A stretch of 64,000 nucleotides of DNA from CAZDDB01 sp963843285 (GCA_963843285.1 CAWJJO010000016.1:62001-126000); one strand, 5' to 3'. Counted from the stretch's first letter, positions 24,902 through 33,621 are shown. A program made the numbers and translations. The notes: generated by a model from the letters alone, not told the origin.

Positions 24902-26218
24902 TCAAGCCAGCTGAGACACGGTTGGAAACTCGATGGAGGGGGAAGCGAAATAGTACCCCTGACCCAGCTGAACTCCCAAAGAGCGGAGAGTTTCGTATTC
25001 TGCCCTTTCTTCAATTCCCTCCGCGATTACCGACGCGTGGATCTTTGACGAGAGAGAAACGAGGGTCTCTAGAAGGCCGATTTTGATCAGGTTTTCGTTG
25101 ATGTTCCGTACCAGTGAGATGTCAAACTTCAAATAATCGGGCTCCAGTTCAGCAATGGCCTGTAGAGAGCTGTAGCCTGCTCCCATGTCATCAATCGCGA
25201 TCTTGAATCCATGCCCCCGGAACTGGCGAAGAATCTTTTTGAAACTTTCCCATTCTTGAATGGCAACTCTTTCGGTAATTTCCAGCACAATCGAATCCGG
25301 TCTAATTCCCAGCTCTGCCACATATTCGGAAAGTTGTGCAGCTGTAAAATTCACATCTTGAAGCGCTTTAGCGGAAGAATTCAAGAATAGCTGACGGTCC
25401 AGACTGAGGGCATGAGCAGTGCGCAAGGCATTTCTACGGCAGAGACGTTCGAGATCGAGAAGCATATTCGTACTTTCCGCAAAAGAGAACAAGAGTTCGG
25501 TTCCTGCAAATCCGCTGTCTTCCGGCCCCCGGCTCAGGGCTTCATAACCGAGCACATCGAGGGTCTCAAGATAGACGATCGGTTGAAACAGGATGACGAT
25601 TGAATTCTGACTGATGATTCGCTGCAGTGCGATATGGTGCCGGATGTTCTCGTTTTCAATTTCCTGACCGCTGACTTCCCTGGCTCGCGCGATCGCCCGC
25701 TGGATCAACCGTTCTACGCGGGTTGTAGGGTCCCGCAAGATGGTCGAATAGCCGGTATGAAACGTAAGATTTGAAAACCACCTCTGGCTGCTGAACCGGT
25801 CCATTTTTTTTCGAATTAGATTCCGGATTCTTTCGTTTGCCAGATCGAGAACCGCTTCGCTCCAGATCTTGCCTGCGGGCGGATTCAAGAAAAGAGTAAA
25901 CTCGTCTCCCCGAATATGAGAGATGGTGATCAGATCTTTTTCGCTGAAGATTTCGTTTCTACTTTCTATCAGGATTTGAGAAAATTCCTTGATGACTTCA
26001 TCGTAGAGTTGCCAGCCGTAAGTGGTTTCGAAATTTTTCTGTTTGCCCAGGTCGATCAGCAACAGTCCGATGCCGCCATGTTCTTCGGCCATTTTACGCA
26101 CATCATCCAGGACAATGGGAAGTGTAGGAAGACCGGTATTCTTGTCGAAAAGATTACTTTTGTACTTCAGCCATTCGGCACGAAGGATGAAGTAGTCTGT
26201 TTTCGGATCGCCCGCCAT
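24902..26218 (-). CDS. GGDEF-EAL domain protein (cyclic-di-GMP turnover)
   Basis: From the ATG at 26218 (GGAAAG upstream) the product has 438 residues; a TTG start 11 codons upstream is the alternative. Residues about 20-175 form a GGDEF domain whose signature reads RGDEF, so cyclase activity is uncertain. The EAL domain (about 195-435) has YEALSRG, the asparagine in FLNSSAKAL, LEITERVAI, IAIDDMGAGYSS, VIAEGIE and GQGYYFASP. The principal metal and catalytic residues therefore appear intact and it is probably a c-di-GMP phosphodiesterase. No membrane segment. It lies downstream of a single-domain receiver and a hybrid kinase, a likely phosphorelay output. Confidence 0.9.
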   Translation of the reverse strand: MAGDPKTDYFILRAEWLKYKSNLFDKNTGLPTLPIVLDDVRKMAEEHGGIGLLLIDLGKQKNFETTYGWQLYDEVIKEFSQILIESRNEIFSEKDLITISHIRGDEFTLFLNPPAGKIWSEAVLDLANERIRNLIRKKMDRFSSQRWFSNLTFHTGYSTILRDPTTRVERLIQRAIARAREVSGQEIENENIRHHIALQRIISQNSIVILFQPIVYLETLDVLGYEALSRGPEDSGFAGTELLFSFAESTNMLLDLERLCRRNALRTAHALSLDRQLFLNSSAKALQDVNFTAAQLSEYVAELGIRPDSIVLEITERVAIQEWESFKKILRQFRGHGFKIAIDDMGAGYSSLQAIAELEPDYLKFDISLVRNINENLIKIGLLETLVSLSSKIHASVIAEGIEERAEYETLRSLGVQLGQGYYFASPSIEFPTVSQLA

Positions 26219-26265
26219 CTGATGTCTTTCCGTTACAGGTGGAGACGACAAAGCCGCCGCATGGA

Positions 26266-26646
26266 TCAGCGTTTCACCTGGGCCAAAATAATCTGTAACT
26301 TATCCAGTAGATCCTTGGTCGCAAACGGTTTGCAAATATAGTCGATTGCGCCTTCCTGCAAACCCTGGATCTTATCCTTCATTTCAGTTCTGGCTGTCAG
26401 CATGGCTACAGGAATATGCGCTACCTCCTCATCGGCTTTCAGCAGCTTGAGAACTTCCCATCCATCCATCTCGGGCATCATGACATCGAGAAGGATCAAC
26501 TCAGGACGATGCATCTGTGCCGCGGCGAGTGCGTCTCTTCCCGAGCTTGCCTTAATGACAGAATAGCCTTGCTCTTCCAGAATCAATTCAAGAAAGTCCA
26601 GGATGTCCTCTTCGTCATCAACAAGCAGGATCTTCTGTTTTTCCAT
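26266..26646 (-). CDS. single-domain response regulator (receiver only)
   Basis: The 126-residue protein is one CheY-like receiver: ILLVDDEEDILDFLEL (acidic pocket), ELILLDVMMPEMDGWEVL (phospho-acceptor aspartate near residue 56), MLTARTEMKDK (switch threonine) and YICKPFATKDL (conserved lysine). There is no output domain, so it should act on another protein. The neighbouring hybrid kinase (26748-29069) and EAL protein are the obvious partners. GGTGG lies upstream of the ATG. Confidence 0.95.
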   Translation of the reverse strand: MEKQKILLVDDEEDILDFLELILEEQGYSVIKASSGRDALAAAQMHRPELILLDVMMPEMDGWEVLKLLKADEEVAHIPVAMLTARTEMKDKIQGLQEGAIDYICKPFATKDLLDKLQIILAQVKR

Positions 26647-26668
26647 GAAGGAACCACCTGTGCATCGG

Positions 26669-26677
26669 ATTATAACA
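26669..26677 (-). promoter_or_regulatory. extended -10 promoter of the receiver gene
   Basis: On the minus strand the sequence TGTTATAAT provides TGn-TATAAT, 22 bases before the start codon region. No -35 box is visible, because the G-rich repeat occupies that place. Confidence 0.5.
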
Positions 26678-26687
26678 TAGCGATTCG

Positions 26688-26750
26688 TGGGGGGGGCGCA
26701 TGGTATGCGCCCTTCAAGATAGTGAATTGGAACGCACGCCGTGCGCCCTA
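26688..26750. repeat. inverted repeat of the GGGCGCA type
   Basis: GGGCGCATGGTATGCGCCC and GCACGCCGTGCGCCCTA are each hairpins. The terminal CTA (26748-26750), read on the minus strand, is the TAG stop of the hybrid kinase. Confidence 0.75.
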
Positions 26751-29069
26751 CTTTGCATTCTGAACGACTTTGCGGATTTCAGTGATCAGTTCTTTGATTT
26801 CGAACGGTTTGGTTACGTAGTTTTTGATCCCCATCCTGTACCCTCGCTGGACATCAGCTTCCGAGACGGCTGCGCTCAGAACCACCACAGGAATCGAGGC
26901 GGTGCCTTCCGCCCGTTGCAATTGTTCCATGACATCCCACCCTGTAACTTCCGGCATCATGATATCCAGCAGGATGAGATCGGGCGTGTGTGTCGCCGCT
27001 TTCAGAATTGCGTCTTTCCCATTGCTTGCTTCTACAGTCTGAAAACCTTCGGCCGTCAGCCGTTCACGAAGCAATTGAACCGTATCTTCCTCATCGTCTA
27101 CTATCAAAATCGTTTTTGGCCGGCCGGTCTTATCCAGAATTCGCTGAAGAGTGGACTTCAACAGGGAATGTCCCACCGGTTTTACCAGATAATCGGCAGC
27201 TCCGAGATTCATCCCCTTCAATTTTTCTTTAATTACCGAAAGGATCAACACCGGAATTCCGGAAGTCTCGGGGTTTGCTTTCAGTGTTTCCAGAAGATTG
27301 AAGCCATCTTGATCCGGAAGCAGAACATCCAGAATCAGGGCATCCGGAAGAAGCTCGCGCGCGAGCAATAGTCCGCGTCCGGCCGTTTCGGCTGTGGCCA
27401 CACGAAACCCTTCATCCTCCAGATACATTTTCAGCAATCGTAAAATGTCCGCATCGTCATCGATGATTTCGATGAGATAACGGTCCCCGTTTTCTTTTCT
27501 TAAGATGATTTCCTCTCCTTCCGGCTGCACTTCTTTCAAGGCAGGCAAGATCACGGTGAAGGTGGTTCCTTCTCCAATCTTGCTTTCCACAAAGATTCTG
27601 CCCTTATGGGCGTCCACGATGGATTTTGCGATTGCAAGACCGAGTCCCATCCCTCCATATTTTCGTTTGCTGGAAGCATCGACCTGATAAAAGCGATCGA
27701 AGATTCGAGGCAACGCGGTTTCGGGAATTCCAACACCGGTGTCGGTAACAAAAATCTGGACCCAGCTGGCATTGCCTTCGTCCAGTGTTTCCGCGCGCAC
27801 AATAATCTTGCCACCGGAATCGGTAAACTTAATTGCATTAATCGTAAGATTTTCCAGTACTTGATAGATCTTTTCCTTGTCTCCCACAACCAGAGGAAGA
27901 TCGTCCGGCATGTCGATCTGAAAGTGCAGATTTCTTCTTTCCAGTTCGGAGCCGAGATTTACGACAACCTGTTTAGAAAGTAATTTTAGGTTGAACGGTT
28001 TGACAGTCAGGACCATCTTGTCCGAGTCCATCAGCGAATAATCCAGCAAGGCATTGATGAGCTTGGAAAGGCGATCCAGATTTTTTTGCACGACCATAAG
28101 CCCTTTTTGCTGCTTCTGGGAAACCGGGCCGAGTTTCCCTTCCAGGATGTATTCCGTATAGCCCTTGATGGAAGTCAGAGGTGTGCGAAGTTCATGGGAT
28201 ACATTTGCGAGGAGGTCCGACTTTACGCGATCCAACTCTTTGAGTTCCTCATTCAACCGGGCCAGCTTTTCGTTGCTGTCTTCGAGATCGCGGATATTCT
28301 TCTGAATCGTCGATGTCATCAGGTTGAATGTTTTCGTCAGGACTTTAACTTCGTTGTCTCCCTTGCCGCCGAACGTATCTTCGGTGCTTGCCGTGGTCAT
28401 TTTTCTGGCTTGTTCGGTTAGCTGCTCTAGCGGCTCAGTGATTTTGCCTGTAAAAATCCAGGCAAGGAAGCTGGTAAAGATCATACTGAGAAGTGTCAAC
28501 CCCCCCACCTGATAGATCATCATCCGGATCTGGGGATCAAGCGCCCGGTAGGAGAAATGCATGATGACCGATAGCTTGTGGCGTCCCCATTCTTCAATAT
28601 ATGGAGACACAATCTCAAGATTCTTGCGTTCGTCCGACCCGTACTTATATCGCTGGCTGATTTCCAGGCGGCGTACTGCATCAAGATGGTAAGCGTCCGT
28701 AATCAGCGGAAGTTGCTCATCGGTGCGCGGAATAAAATGGCTCTTTTTGAGATTATCGGAATCAAACAGAATGCGTCCGTTTACATCGACAATTCGGATC
28801 TTCGTGATGTCCGGTTCTGAGGATAGTAGATTGCTGATCAGTTCGCGGAACTTGAAATAACCCGAATAGAAGTAGGTATCGTATCCGTCGCAGATCGGCT
28901 TTACGGCCAGACGGGCGAAGGAAAATGCCCGATGTTCGATGTCGTTTTGAAATTCTTTGTATTTGAAATAAATCAGGAGGACAGCATTAAAAAGAAGGAT
29001 AGCGGCAATAAAAAAGCTGAAGATGAGTGCATAACGAACTTTGAGGCTTTGCCAGCGGGTCTGGATCAC
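26748..29069 (-). CDS. hybrid sensor histidine kinase with two receivers
   Basis: The 773-residue protein has membrane segments at about 12-35 and 185-208 enclosing a 150-residue periplasmic sensor. HAMP (about 209-262) and HisKA follow, with the phosphorylated histidine in NVSHELRTPLTSIKGY (H292). HATPase boxes are NAIKFTDSGG, DTGVGIP and GGMGLGLAI. Two receivers come next, with acceptor aspartates in LILDVLLPDQDG and LILLDIMMPEVTG. The start is GTG with GGAGAGG upstream. Its output is probably the adjacent receiver and EAL protein; the periplasmic signal is unknown. The stop codon lies in a palindromic repeat. Confidence 0.95.
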   Translation of the reverse strand: MIQTRWQSLKVRYALIFSFFIAAILLFNAVLLIYFKYKEFQNDIEHRAFSFARLAVKPICDGYDTYFYSGYFKFRELISNLLSSEPDITKIRIVDVNGRILFDSDNLKKSHFIPRTDEQLPLITDAYHLDAVRRLEISQRYKYGSDERKNLEIVSPYIEEWGRHKLSVIMHFSYRALDPQIRMMIYQVGGLTLLSMIFTSFLAWIFTGKITEPLEQLTEQARKMTTASTEDTFGGKGDNEVKVLTKTFNLMTSTIQKNIRDLEDSNEKLARLNEELKELDRVKSDLLANVSHELRTPLTSIKGYTEYILEGKLGPVSQKQQKGLMVVQKNLDRLSKLINALLDYSLMDSDKMVLTVKPFNLKLLSKQVVVNLGSELERRNLHFQIDMPDDLPLVVGDKEKIYQVLENLTINAIKFTDSGGKIIVRAETLDEGNASWVQIFVTDTGVGIPETALPRIFDRFYQVDASSKRKYGGMGLGLAIAKSIVDAHKGRIFVESKIGEGTTFTVILPALKEVQPEGEEIILRKENGDRYLIEIIDDDADILRLLKMYLEDEGFRVATAETAGRGLLLARELLPDALILDVLLPDQDGFNLLETLKANPETSGIPVLILSVIKEKLKGMNLGAADYLVKPVGHSLLKSTLQRILDKTGRPKTILIVDDEEDTVQLLRERLTAEGFQTVEASNGKDAILKAATHTPDLILLDIMMPEVTGWDVMEQLQRAEGTASIPVVVLSAAVSEADVQRGYRMGIKNYVTKPFEIKELITEIRKVVQNAK

Positions 29070-29198
29070 TGATGCTACCTCTCCGGAGACAACATTCCGG
29101 TCGTTCTCAAGGTCCCGTCGCTATCATACCCCAAATAGCCGGCAGGAAACTACTGCTTCAGAGTATGTAGTTCCACCAATCTGATTTCCGATGTACAC

Positions 29199-29235
29199 AA
29201 AAAAATCCCGGTCCGTCGAAACAGACCGGGTTTTT
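29199..29235. terminator. bidirectional rho-independent terminator
   Basis: The stem CCCGGTCCGTC / GACAGACCGGG-like (29207-29230) has a run of seven A on its left and five T on its right. It therefore works best on the minus strand, ending the outer-membrane protein transcript before the hybrid kinase gene. Confidence 0.88.
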
Positions 29236-29258
29236 GCAGTGTATATGATGTGAGAGCG

Positions 29259-29936
29259 TTAGAACCAGAAGGATACTCCTGCTGAGAACATGGTTGCGGA
29301 CAGATCCAGCGGTTCAAATAAAGGATCAAACGAAGCCACGTCAAGATCCCCTTGTGCGTCCCAGTATTTCGCTTCAGCCGTGATTGTAGCCGAACGGGAT
29401 ACGGGAATTTGGATTCCGCCTTCCACATGCCAGCCAAAATCGGTCCCGTCAGAAAAGGCGCTGCCGGTAATTGCTGATGGATTTGTGTTGCGGTTGATGA
29501 TGAAGTCGCCGACTTCTTCATACCGCCAGTAATAGGCTCCAATGCCTCCTCCCACGTACGGAATGACAGGTGCTTCTCTTCCGGCCGGAAGGAAACGAAT
29601 TCCCGCTTCCAGCGGTATGATCTCCAGATCAATGTTGCGTACAACCGGGCTTCCGTTTGGAAATTCAAAATCCCGATCCTCGACATTGGTATCGCTCCTG
29701 TAGTAGGTGAAACCGAAGGCGAGATTTACATAGTTTCCCATAAAATGATCGTAACCAACGTAGACGCCAAAGTCGTTCAGGTCATTGACCTCGAATGTGG
29801 TTTCCAGCTCATTTTGACTGAAAACGTCGCTATCCCCTTTCGGGAGCACGTAACCCCCCAGGACAGTAATCGAGTCTGAATACGCGGGAAGACTTACCAC
29901 TACTAAGAACAAGACGGAAAGAATGAATCTCTTCAT
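29259..29936 (-). CDS. outer-membrane beta-barrel protein
   Basis: From the ATG at 29936, which has TAGGAGG ten bases upstream, the 225-residue product has a signal peptide (MKRFILSVLFLVVVSLPAYS). Alternating hydrophobic strands follow (GVYVGYDHFMGNYVNLAFGF, YVGGGIGAYYWRYEEVG, HVEGGIQIPVSRSATITAEA), ending in SAGVSFWF. The terminal aromatic residue is the outer-membrane assembly signal. This resembles OmpA/OmpW-size eight-stranded barrels. No ligand can be assigned. The frame extends 53 codons upstream without plausible coding character. Confidence 0.88.
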   Translation of the reverse strand: MKRFILSVLFLVVVSLPAYSDSITVLGGYVLPKGDSDVFSQNELETTFEVNDLNDFGVYVGYDHFMGNYVNLAFGFTYYRSDTNVEDRDFEFPNGSPVVRNIDLEIIPLEAGIRFLPAGREAPVIPYVGGGIGAYYWRYEEVGDFIINRNTNPSAITGSAFSDGTDFGWHVEGGIQIPVSRSATITAEAKYWDAQGDLDVASFDPLFEPLDLSATMFSAGVSFWF

Positions 29937-30052
29937 ATTAGAAGTGCCTCCTAAAGTCGTTATCTCCAAAAGAAAAGGAAGCAAATGCCATACCAGATGC
30001 CGCGTCGAGACTGGAAAGCGAAAAAAAGACTGAAAATGGAAGTGGTTTGGGG

Positions 30053-30847
30053 TCAGATGTCCACGTTTCGCTTCACTGTCTTGCGAACCAGCCAATCAGC
30101 CAGTCTCGGGGAGGTGGCATGAATGATGTTTTGCAGTCTGCCCATTCGTTGAGTAATGATCTCGATTGCAGGTTTTCTGATTGCCTGGACCACCGCTCCG
30201 GCGACCTGGGCTGGACTTTGCAACGGACCATAATATCGAATTTTCCGGTTTTTTGGATTTTCGATTACATCGAAGAATTCCGTTTCCGTTGCGCCTGGAA
30301 AAATCAAGGTTGTCAAGATTCCCGTGCCGCTCAATTCCATTCGAAGCGATTCCATCAGCCCGATCTGTGCAAATTTTGCAGCACAGTATGCGGACTTGAA
30401 CGCTGCGCCCCTCCGGCCGGACATTGAGGAGATCGTAATGATCTGGCCCCCTCCCTGTTTCCGCAGAATCGGCAGAACGTTACTAATACAGTAGAACGTT
30501 CCCAGGAAGTTGGTTCTCCAGATCCGCTCCATTTGTTCTGCGGTGGTTTCTTCTACGGTTGCGTACAGGCCGGCTCCCGCGTTGTTCACCAGAACATCGA
30601 TTCGTCCGAACTTCTCCAAAGACTTTTCTGCAAATTCGCGAACATCCGGTTCCTGTGTAATGTCGGCCCGGATGGCAAGTCCCACTCCGCCTTCCTGTTC
30701 GATTCGGCCGACCAGATCCCGAAGACGCTCCAACCGGCGGGCGACCACGACGACGTTTGCGCCAAGTCGCCCCAATTGCAGAGCCGTTTCGGCTCCGATC
30801 CCCGCTGAAGCGCCCGTGACAACAACAACTTTGTTCTTGAAATCCAT
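30053..30847 (-). CDS. short-chain dehydrogenase/reductase
   Basis: The 264-residue protein has TGASAGIGAETAL (nucleotide loop), DVLVNNAGAG, the catalytic serine in ITISSMSGRRG and YCAAK (tyrosine and lysine). VARR after beta-2 favours NADPH. It is a classical SDR, but the substrate is not determinable. The C-terminal QNIIHATSPRLADWLVRKTV is amphipathic and may contact membrane. The ATG follows an AT-rich repeat with no clear ribosome site. It diverges from rmuC. Confidence 0.93.
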   Translation of the reverse strand: MDFKNKVVVVTGASAGIGAETALQLGRLGANVVVVARRLERLRDLVGRIEQEGGVGLAIRADITQEPDVREFAEKSLEKFGRIDVLVNNAGAGLYATVEETTAEQMERIWRTNFLGTFYCISNVLPILRKQGGGQIITISSMSGRRGAAFKSAYCAAKFAQIGLMESLRMELSGTGILTTLIFPGATETEFFDVIENPKNRKIRYYGPLQSPAQVAGAVVQAIRKPAIEIITQRMGRLQNIIHATSPRLADWLVRKTVKRNVDI

Positions 30848-30849
30848 GG

Positions 30850-31012
30850 TACAACAATATCAAAAATCAAATATCAAAAATCAAATAAACATAAGTAAAT
30901 CAGTAAATCATCAGGAATGTTGACCGGAACTCCAGCCAAGCCCGATCTCCTTTGGGTTTATTTGTTTATGGTTTTATGTTTATTTGATTTTTGATATTTG
31001 ATTTTTGATATT
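30850..31012. repeat. A-family AT-rich palindrome between divergent genes
   Basis: The left arm (30856-30895) is AATATCAAAAATCAAATATC followed by AAAAATCAAATAAACATAA. The right arm (30977-31012) is TTATGTTTATTTGATTTTTG followed by ATATTTGATTTTTGATATT. The two are close reverse complements. The centre carries no D hairpin. It sits between the SDR start at 30847 and the RmuC start at 31022. Confidence 0.9.
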
Positions 31013-31021
31013 CTAGTAACC

Positions 31022-32008
31022 GTGGAAATTGTTCAGATTCTACTTTTACTTCTTCTGGGAGCAGTTCTCGCTGTTGTGATCTACGTTCTCAAACTGGTAC
31101 AGCAGGCGCGAATCGATGTCCAAACTCAGGTTTCGCAGCTGCAACAGAATGTCTCGCAACGATTTGACTCCAATGTCCAAACCGTTGCAGGTCACCTGGG
31201 GATTATCACGGGGCAGATCACCAATACTACAAATGTAGTATCGCAGGTGGAAGGAAAACTGGGGCAGGTACAGGAAGCCAGCCGCCAGATCTTTGAGCTG
31301 GCCCGGCAAGTTGCCGCGCTTCAGGACATTTTGCAGTCGCCTAAAATGCGCGGCGGCCTTGGTGAATTCTTCCTCGCGGATTTGCTCGGTCAGGTTCTCC
31401 CCTCGAGTGGCTTTCAATCCCAGTTCAGGTTTGCTTCCGGAACCATCGTAGATGCCGCCTTGTTTATCGGGCAAAAAATTCTATGCGTAGATTCCAAGTT
31501 TCCTCTGGAAAACTTCAGACGCATGCTTCAGACGGAACTGGATACCGAACGCAAGGCGGCCAGAAAACAGTTTCTTACCGATGTAAAAAAACATGTGGAT
31601 GATATCGCAAAAAAGTATATCGTTCCCGAAGAAGATACATTTGATTTCGCTCTCATGTATATTCCTGCAGAAAATGTCTATTACGAGCTTGTGGTGAAAG
31701 AGGAAACTAATTTGTACGAATACTGTATGACCAAGAAAGTGATCCCGGTTTCGCCCAATACTTTCTATGCGTATTTACAGGTGATCACCATGGGTTTGCG
31801 CGGTTTCCAAATTTCTGAACAGGCGAAGATCATTCTAGCGCAGTTACAACAGATGGAAGAAGATCTCAGTCAGTTTGAGTCAGACTTTTTGAAGATCGGT
31901 TTACACTTGCGGAACCTTCAGGCGAGTTTTGAAAAGTCAGAATCGCGTCTTGCGAAGATGAAAGACAAAATCGTCTCGATGGGGCGGGACACGGAAAAAC
32001 CGGTGTAG
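31022..32008 (+). CDS. rmuC: DNA recombination protein RmuC
   Basis: The 328-residue protein has one N-terminal membrane segment (ILLLLLLGAVLAVVIYVL), a coiled coil (about 25-100) and the RmuC domain: KMRGGLGEFFLADLLGQVLP, IVDAALFIGQKILCVDSKFP, LENFRRML and YIVPEEDTFDFALMYIPAEN. RmuC limits inversion and recombination in E. coli and has a PD-(D/E)XK-like fold. GTG at 31022 is preferred; an in-frame TTG lies in the AT repeat. Its TAG stop is part of the C-family repeat. Confidence 0.93.
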   Translation: MEIVQILLLLLLGAVLAVVIYVLKLVQQARIDVQTQVSQLQQNVSQRFDSNVQTVAGHLGIITGQITNTTNVVSQVEGKLGQVQEASRQIFELARQVAALQDILQSPKMRGGLGEFFLADLLGQVLPSSGFQSQFRFASGTIVDAALFIGQKILCVDSKFPLENFRRMLQTELDTERKAARKQFLTDVKKHVDDIAKKYIVPEEDTFDFALMYIPAENVYYELVVKEETNLYEYCMTKKVIPVSPNTFYAYLQVITMGLRGFQISEQAKIILAQLQQMEEDLSQFESDFLKIGLHLRNLQASFEKSESRLAKMKDKIVSMGRDTEKPV

Positions 32009-32079
32009 GGGCGACCTTTATGGTCGCCCGCACAGAAATCGCAATTTCTCAGATGGGCGACCACAAGGGTCGCCCCTAC
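32005..32079. repeat. C-family inverted repeat
   Basis: GTAGGGGCGACCTTTATGGT and CGCCC on the left match GGGCGACCACAAGGGTCGCC and CCTAC on the right, around AGAAATCGCAATTTCTC. The left TAG is the RmuC stop; the PKD gene stop lies just beyond the right end. A sister copy is at 37625-37697. Confidence 0.85.
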
Positions 32080-32080
32080 C

Positions 32081-33334
32081 CTACTGGCAGCTTACCGTAA
32101 AATCACACACCAGCCACTCTCCGTTTTCGCGAACCATGGTGAAGAAGTGTGTGCAAACACTGGACTGGGGCGTGCCGTCGTTCAGCGTAAAGTCAAATTG
32201 GGCGGTGACGTCCGCGGTTGCAGATAGATGATCTGAACGAATCGAAACGCCGATTGCGTCGATGATGTGGTTGTCCGTAGATTGTACCTGTGTTTTCTGC
32301 TGTTCGATAATGTTGATTTCATGTTCGCGGCCCAGGCAATTAAAGCTCCATCCATCTACAATGGCTTCTGCTGAAAGTGTTTCCAGTTGCGAGAATCGGA
32401 AGAAGAACCGGGTCAGAACACTCTGAATTTCCTGCACGGCCGCAAGATCGTCAAATGGTTTTACCTTGACTTTCTTTTGCCCGACATTCTTGAACCCTTC
32501 GTCGTCTGTAAGCTGTAGCGTTACAACAAAATCTCCGGAGCTCGAATACAAATGATCGATCGTTGCGCCCTTCCCGGTTTGTCCATCTCCAAAGTCCCAC
32601 CGATATTCGACAATCGTTCCGTCATCGCTGCTGGCTGAGGCATCGCAATGAACAATATTATCTTCTTCAATGGTTGCCGGCGTTAGGACAAATGCCACAG
32701 TCGGCGCGGTCCCATCTCTGACTTCAACATTTTTGACATCCGTGCTGGTTGCGCCGTCGTTATCGCGCACAGTCAACGTGACTTGAAATGTGCCGGTTGA
32801 AGCGAACGTGTGCGTTTCTTCCGGTCCATGGGCCTTTGTATCATCACCAAACTCCCACTTGTAGCTGTCCAATTCGCCATCCGGGTCATCTGATGCCAGA
32901 CCACTGAACCGGAATAAAGTGTTCTTTGCGCCAAAGGATGGCGAAATCGCAATTTTTGCGGTAGGCGCCCGGTTTGAATCGACCGTCAATGCGCCTGCGA
33001 ATGTCGCAGTCCCTCCCGCAGTTGTGACCGTGATTGTACGCGCGCCTGTGGAAGCGTTGTTTGCGACGTCGAATTGTATTTCGACTTCCAGGGAATTCAC
33101 TCCAGTAACCTGTGTCACATTGATGCCGTCACCAAAGCTCACAGAAACACTGCCGTTCAAATTCGTACCATGAATCGTCCCGACCACGTCTTTCTGACCG
33201 CGACTAACATTGCCGGGTGAAAACGAGCTAACCGTTGGAGTTTGGATGACCGGTCCAGTGCTGTTGTCATTGTTGCAACCGGTCCAGCCAAACAAACAAA
33301 TTGCTAGAAATGCAGCCAGAATACACTTGCGCAT
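32081..33334 (-). CDS. lipoprotein with IPT/TIG and two PKD domains
   Basis: The 417-residue product has a lipoprotein signal (MRKCILAAFLAICLFGWTGC, lipidated cysteine 20). An IPT/TIG-like domain (about 32-115) and two PKD domains follow (SYKWEFGDDTKAHGPEETHT and VEYRWDFGDGQTGKGATIDH carry the WEFGD/WDFGD signature). The final 110-residue domain, with tryptophan and cysteines near the end, is unassigned and may be NTF2-like. PKD domains are extracellular and often bind carbohydrate or protein. The ATG at 33334 has GAGGAG ten bases upstream. A promoter lies at 33372-33400. Confidence 0.88.
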   Translation of the reverse strand: MRKCILAAFLAICLFGWTGCNNDNSTGPVIQTPTVSSFSPGNVSRGQKDVVGTIHGTNLNGSVSVSFGDGINVTQVTGVNSLEVEIQFDVANNASTGARTITVTTAGGTATFAGALTVDSNRAPTAKIAISPSFGAKNTLFRFSGLASDDPDGELDSYKWEFGDDTKAHGPEETHTFASTGTFQVTLTVRDNDGATSTDVKNVEVRDGTAPTVAFVLTPATIEEDNIVHCDASASSDDGTIVEYRWDFGDGQTGKGATIDHLYSSSGDFVVTLQLTDDEGFKNVGQKKVKVKPFDDLAAVQEIQSVLTRFFFRFSQLETLSAEAIVDGWSFNCLGREHEINIIEQQKTQVQSTDNHIIDAIGVSIRSDHLSATADVTAQFDFTLNDGTPQSSVCTHFFTMVRENGEWLVCDFTVSCQ

Positions 33335-33371
33335 GATCTGTCGACTCCTCTCGTGGTTTGGGAAGTCGTGA

Positions 33372-33400
33372 ATTATAACACAGGCAAAAAAGGTCAACAA
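33372..33400 (-). promoter_or_regulatory. promoter of the PKD lipoprotein gene
   Basis: A perfect TATAAT (33372-33377, minus strand) lies 17 bases from a weak TTGTTG (33395-33400). The gene starts at 33334. Confidence 0.6.
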
Positions 33401-33432
33401 TCGTTATTCGCCCAAGCCGCCTAACCCGGGAG

Positions 33433-33479
33433 ATACTACATATTGTGGTGTGCTCTCGTCGAGACAAAAGTTCTTGTGG
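33433..33479 (+). promoter_or_regulatory. paired NrdR boxes upstream of the class II RNR gene
   Basis: ATACTACATATTGTGG (33433-33448) matches the NrdR consensus acaCwAtATaTwGTgt at about 13 of 16 positions. ACAAAAGTTCTTGTGG (33464-33479) matches at about 11. Their starts are exactly 31 bases apart, three helical turns, the spacing typical of NrdR box pairs. The second box contains the -35 element, as expected for repression by the ATP/dATP-sensing NrdR. Confidence 0.75.
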
Positions 33480-33502
33480 ATTTTCTTGTTTTTAGGTATA
33501 CT
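33474..33502 (+). promoter_or_regulatory. nrdJ promoter
   Basis: TTGTGG (33474-33479) and TATACT (33497-33502) are 17 bases apart. Initiation would fall near 33509, leaving a leader of about 110 bases before the RNR start. Confidence 0.75.
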
Positions 33503-33510
33503 GCAATCCG

Positions 33511-33580
33511 TTGACAATGCATTGCACAATCCATTGGACAATCCATTGGGCAAGCGGTTGACAACGCCTTGCCTGGAAGG
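33511..33580 (+). repeat. 12-base tandem repeats in the nrdJ leader
   Basis: Six degenerate units of 11-12 bases begin with TTG: TTGACAATGCA, TTGCACAATCCA, TTGGACAATCCA, TTGGGCAAGCGG, TTGACAACGCC, TTGCCTGGAAGG. GGCAAG (33548-33553) can pair with CTTGCC (33568-33573), while GCCTTG (33566-33571) can pair with CAAGGC near 33585-33590. The two helices exclude each other. Confidence 0.65.
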
Positions 33581-33621
33581 AACAAGGCAAAATAACAAAA
33601 AGGAGATAGAACATTCCCCCC

